From Dehalococcoidales bacterium (GTDB taxonomy: Bacteria; Chloroflexota; Dehalococcoidia; Dehalococcoidales; UBA3254): DNA of 6,318 nucleotides. Numbering within the stretch: the stretch's first letter is position 1; each line of letters opens with the position of its first letter. Shown here piece by piece: positions 5,601 through 6,318 of the stretch. A model generated the notes under the pieces. The model was not told where the DNA came from. It did not search any database and saw only the letters and a program-made list of their open reading frames with translations. Both the position numbers and the translations under genes were made by a program. The stretch covers positions 1 through 6,318 of the forward strand of contig JAQULX010000179.1 in assembly GCA_028718465.1 (NCBI GenBank), written 5' to 3'.

Positions 5601-6318
5601 AAATTATCCCCAGCATCACCAGCGGTACCTTTAACGGGTATTCTTACTCCTGTTTCAAGGATGTCACTGCCCTGGTCAGGAAATATACCACAGTTGACGC
5701 GGGTGAGGCTACCCAGCATTCTCCAGGCATAGCCGAGTATACTGTCGGTCATGTAGACGCCACCCTGGGCATTGATGGCGGGGATTACCAGTTGGCCCAT
5801 GCCGGCTGGTCTTTGATCCTGGTTTATACCAGCCGGGAAACAGTCGGCCATCAAATCTATCTATTCGATCGATTTACCTATGCCGATGATTATACTGACC
5901 TGGACTTTGACCGGGATGGCAGACCCGGCGGAGATATCAGCGGGTTCATCGTTCCCGAGCGGGTGGAGATGGACGGCGTCTTCGAGGAAAATGTAGCCAA
6001 GATGACTGTCTTCGTAGGTGAAGGAGACGCCTGGATTGGGGATGATTTTATTGCCTTCCAGGCCCCTGAGGAATACTGGGACGGGACTTTTGATCCTGAG
6101 GATATCCCTGATGACTATAAGCTCTGGGACGGCATCAATGTCTATAGTGAGCCTGATAGCGATGACGAGCGTAATAACAGCGGCCGTCCGCAAAACGTCT
6201 GGAATGGGCAGTCCACGGTATTCGCTGCCGACGGCATAGATATCGATACCTTCCATATACCATGGGATAGCGGACTGCTGGAACAGGGAGACACGACAGC
6301 TCATATCGATTTTTATAC
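2420..6318 (+). CDS. Giant PilX/GspK-like pilin fused to a multi-domain surface adhesin-like region (3' partial)
   Basis: One frame stays open from ATG 2420 to the right edge: 1299 residues and no stop. Leader MHRILGRYLKNIHRCQGG (1-18) is followed by a hydrophobic helix (19-48) and YAADAGIEDA (60-69), the signature of PilX N-terminal proteins. Mature position 5 is Met, not Glu, as in GspK-type tip pseudopilins. Further on are a module with IGIWLPGGF (190-198), a DUF3344-like region that appears split (about 337-402 and 1032 to the edge), two beta-sandwich modules (476-634 and 642-758) and two jelly-roll-like repeats (about 761-884 and 887-1025). A DxDxDG loop at 1162-1167 could bind calcium. 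Typical PilX proteins have under 250 residues. The likely role is an anchored pilus-tip subunit displaying an adhesive ectodomain. N-terminal assignment is firm, module names are from memory of families, and adhesion is inference. Confidence 0.85.
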   Translation, partial: MHRILGRYLKNIHRCQGGQLLIMVLIMMVLGAFLITPLLAFMSTGLLVNRVYDDKTEVLYAADAGIEDATWKIQYDRLTGFSPYNFSDSFTYEIAEGEENDENINQYPVEVNIWNHWVLSDMTGPIPPPTESEASEIVYSNRLAVVGSTIETGIPAIGSSGQSVEISQYRIKVIYTRWEEGLADLKINRIGIWLPGGFTYFSDPDQDFEGESIRSQLEGLSGDHQSIPYSQPSNGNEMIIWDFADPPSFNSFPPSVLSQTSNVLTLEFTFFFQSPGQPGARPDAVAWVETSGVDEISYAWNADVKVYRVQSTAEDTTVEAYLTKSELRAMSSAVAGDYFATGNTLMRNANSDSGHIRDTWLNPDHSSSALVEAADVGEIEATEDDPGTPVEIAAAYLYWTGWKSAESLYTIFSDNGSDLDEWQTSSSESQTRVPTGEGDTGGIWNTSPCWDDVDEIDTGINDADYMTGLGGGGNTGWLNPTASTADSGGDNNGFESNPDRAHIDGGGNAANNNGGGDRHRYYGYDTGGIPAGSTITGIEVRLDWWVDSTWYSTSSMGVELSWDGGATWTSARTDNDDSTYSSNSVVLGSPSDRWGHTWSTEHLDSSNFRVRLTCISSSSSRDFYLDWVPVRITYSSSSVDQKLFTFTPFSIPAGMPVDGLTVYYRARDNTIGYNNNIRAAVKVGDDVYYNSDTGNDPGSRWRTYLYTFAVNPATGSPWTPEDINGTGPNPLRQFGVYSSDLDPGVQVSAVYARVDYGYASLWSVASEEFRGRGSSSANDAQRILTLRNSLDLSAYAPDTVSISWNQIESGTLEPGDALLYAFSNDNGNSWSDYYEAFNDDNPAGTFGIVIPELYRDTGYFKIRFYLSFNDSDEYAYLDNISIVITELFNDNCSDYDNWDRSFNSRWSIDSGRFRGTGSSSATTDQRTLTMSDGIDLSHFDPGTVWICWQQSAAGLDPDDMLFFAFDSDNTNWSSNIDAFRGSDTNTYFGWQVPDEYLDTGFRVRFYMGFNDSNDSVRLDNISLNIMTPDRSVYFMIDGQQVYFDGSAPAAGSEEVIASSAEIIPSITSGTFNGYSYSCFKDVTALVRKYTTVDAGEATQHSPGIAEYTVGHVDATLGIDGGDYQLAHAGWSLILVYTSRETVGHQIYLFDRFTYADDYTDLDFDRDGRPGGDISGFIVPERVEMDGVFEENVAKMTVFVGEGDAWIGDDFIAFQAPEEYWDGTFDPEDIPDDYKLWDGINVYSEPDSDDERNNSGRPQNVWNGQSTVFAADGIDIDTFHIPWDSGLLEQGDTTAHIDFY
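3428..3625 (+). other. N-terminal portion of a split DUF3344-like domain
   Basis: Residues 337-402 run from DYFATGNTLM to AAAYLYWTGW. The latter resembles the first core strand of DUF3344-like secreted beta-domains, where an Ala/Tyr/Trp-rich strand is normally followed soon by a hydrophobic strand and a cysteine-containing DVT motif. Here those elements appear only about 630 residues later (5513 onward), so the intervening repeats look like an insertion. The family match is recalled, not searched. Confidence 0.4.
3845..4321 (+). other. Beta-sandwich module with Gly/Asn-rich loop
   Basis: Residues 476-634 begin TGWLNPTAST and end VPVRITY. They contain a Gly/Asn-rich loop (504-517, DGGGNAANNNGGGD), a strand STITGIEVRLDWW, a repeat-like VELSWDGGATWTS, and LGSPSDRWGHTWS followed by FRVRLTC. 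This pattern recurs in secreted proteins of environmental bacteria as a self-contained beta-sandwich of unknown function. It seems to sit inside the next module, whose start-like segment (about 3740-3820) precedes it. Confidence 0.5.
4343..4693 (+). other. Second beta-sandwich module (C-terminal part)
   Basis: Residues 642-758 include LFTFTPFSIPAG, VDGLTVYYRARDN, VNPATGSPWTPEDING and VSAVYARVDYGY. Alternating hydrophobic strands and the NP-TG-WT turn resemble a common secreted or phage-tail-like beta-sandwich. In relatives, as I recall them, the core is preceded by a WxxVDE...DADY segment. Here that segment (about residues 444-466) is separated from the core by the preceding module. Confidence 0.45.
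4700..5071 (+). repeat. Jelly-roll-like protein repeat, unit A
   Basis: Residues 761-884 run from LWSVASEEFRGRGSSSA to YLDNISIVI. They align along their length with unit B, sharing FRGxGSSSA, QRxLT, DLS, the SWNQ/CWQQ region, LYAF/FFAF, DTG, RFY, FNDS and LDNIS. Identity is about 45% by eye with a few single-residue gaps. The N-terminal element that opens unit B is missing directly upstream. A similar element occurs at 3650-3685. Confidence 0.75.
5078..5494 (+). repeat. Jelly-roll-like protein repeat, unit B
   Basis: Residues 887-1025 open with LFNDNCSDYDNW, continue with RWSIDSGRFRGTGSSSA (from 5132), and end LDNISLNI. The overall pattern (aromatic-rich strands, a closing xLDNIS strand) resembles MAM/concanavalin-like jelly-roll domains, which often bind carbohydrate or protein ligands. 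The specific family is uncertain. Divergence from unit A shows this is not a recent duplication. Confidence 0.75.
5513..6318 (+). other. C-terminal portion of the split DUF3344-like domain (runs off the edge)
   Basis: From residue 1032 the order is VYFMIDGQQVYFDG, CFKDVTALVRKY (from C1078), GWSLILVY (from 1129), a DxDxDG acidic loop (1162-1167), ISGFIVPE, MTVFVGEGDAWIGDDF (from 1195) and VFAADGIDIDTFHIPW. The sequence of strands, the Cys-DVT motif and the Gly-Trp-Ser strand resemble DUF3344-like secreted domains seen in archaea and bacteria. The end of the domain and of the protein lies outside the window. Confidence 0.45.

Noticed and set aside
5078..5854. 258-codon minus-strand frame, and similar long minus-strand frames at 3413-3976 and 4346-4837
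   Set aside because: They lie antisense to the giant pilin gene, show no recognisable domain or start signal, and consist of Ile/Gly/Arg-rich low-information protein that arises from reading its codons backwards.
1..6318. CRISPR array, tRNA, rRNA, insertion sequence or attachment sites
   Set aside because: I saw no regularly spaced repeats, no tRNA-like cloverleaf, no transposase and no terminal inverted repeats.

Overview
The window reads as bacterial chromosome with balanced base composition, short intergenic gaps and all genes on the + strand. A GlmU/archaeal-type sugar-nucleotide enzyme next to minor type IV pilins, with a PilX-like N-terminus running into a very large secreted beta-rich protein, is a combination I associate with uncultured Chloroflexota (Dehalococcoidia-like). 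That taxonomic guess comes from memory of similar proteins and is low confidence.

Layout. (1) 1-487: C-terminal left-handed beta-helix of a sugar-1-phosphate nucleotidylyltransferase/acyltransferase, cut by the left edge. (2) 497-1117: multipass membrane protein of the YdjM/DUF457 putative metal-dependent hydrolase family, 9 bases downstream. (3) 1118-1403: 286-base intergenic region with a nested inverted repeat, an AT-rich stretch, a near-consensus sigma70-type promoter (TTGACT-17-TATATT) and a possibly structured leader. (4) 1404-1820, 1872-2402 and 2420-6318 (open at the right edge): a three-gene pilin cluster. All three proteins carry a short basic leader ending in QGG and a hydrophobic helix. 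The first two keep the Glu at mature position 5 and resemble PilV/GspI and PilW/GspJ. The third lacks it and resembles PilX/GspK.

The main point of interest is the third pilin gene. It has no stop codon from 2420 to the end of the window, giving at least 1299 residues. A PilX-like membrane anchor is followed by a chain of beta-rich modules, including two tandem jelly-roll-like repeats about 45% identical by eye. Several modules look split and nested inside one another: a DUF3344-like outer domain, a jelly-roll unit, a beta-sandwich, and a second beta-sandwich.

Working model (inference): one promoter drives two minor pilins plus a giant GspK/PilX-type tip subunit. The three would form a pilus-initiation tip complex that displays a multi-domain adhesin at the cell surface, a job that PilY1 does in proteobacteria as a separate protein.
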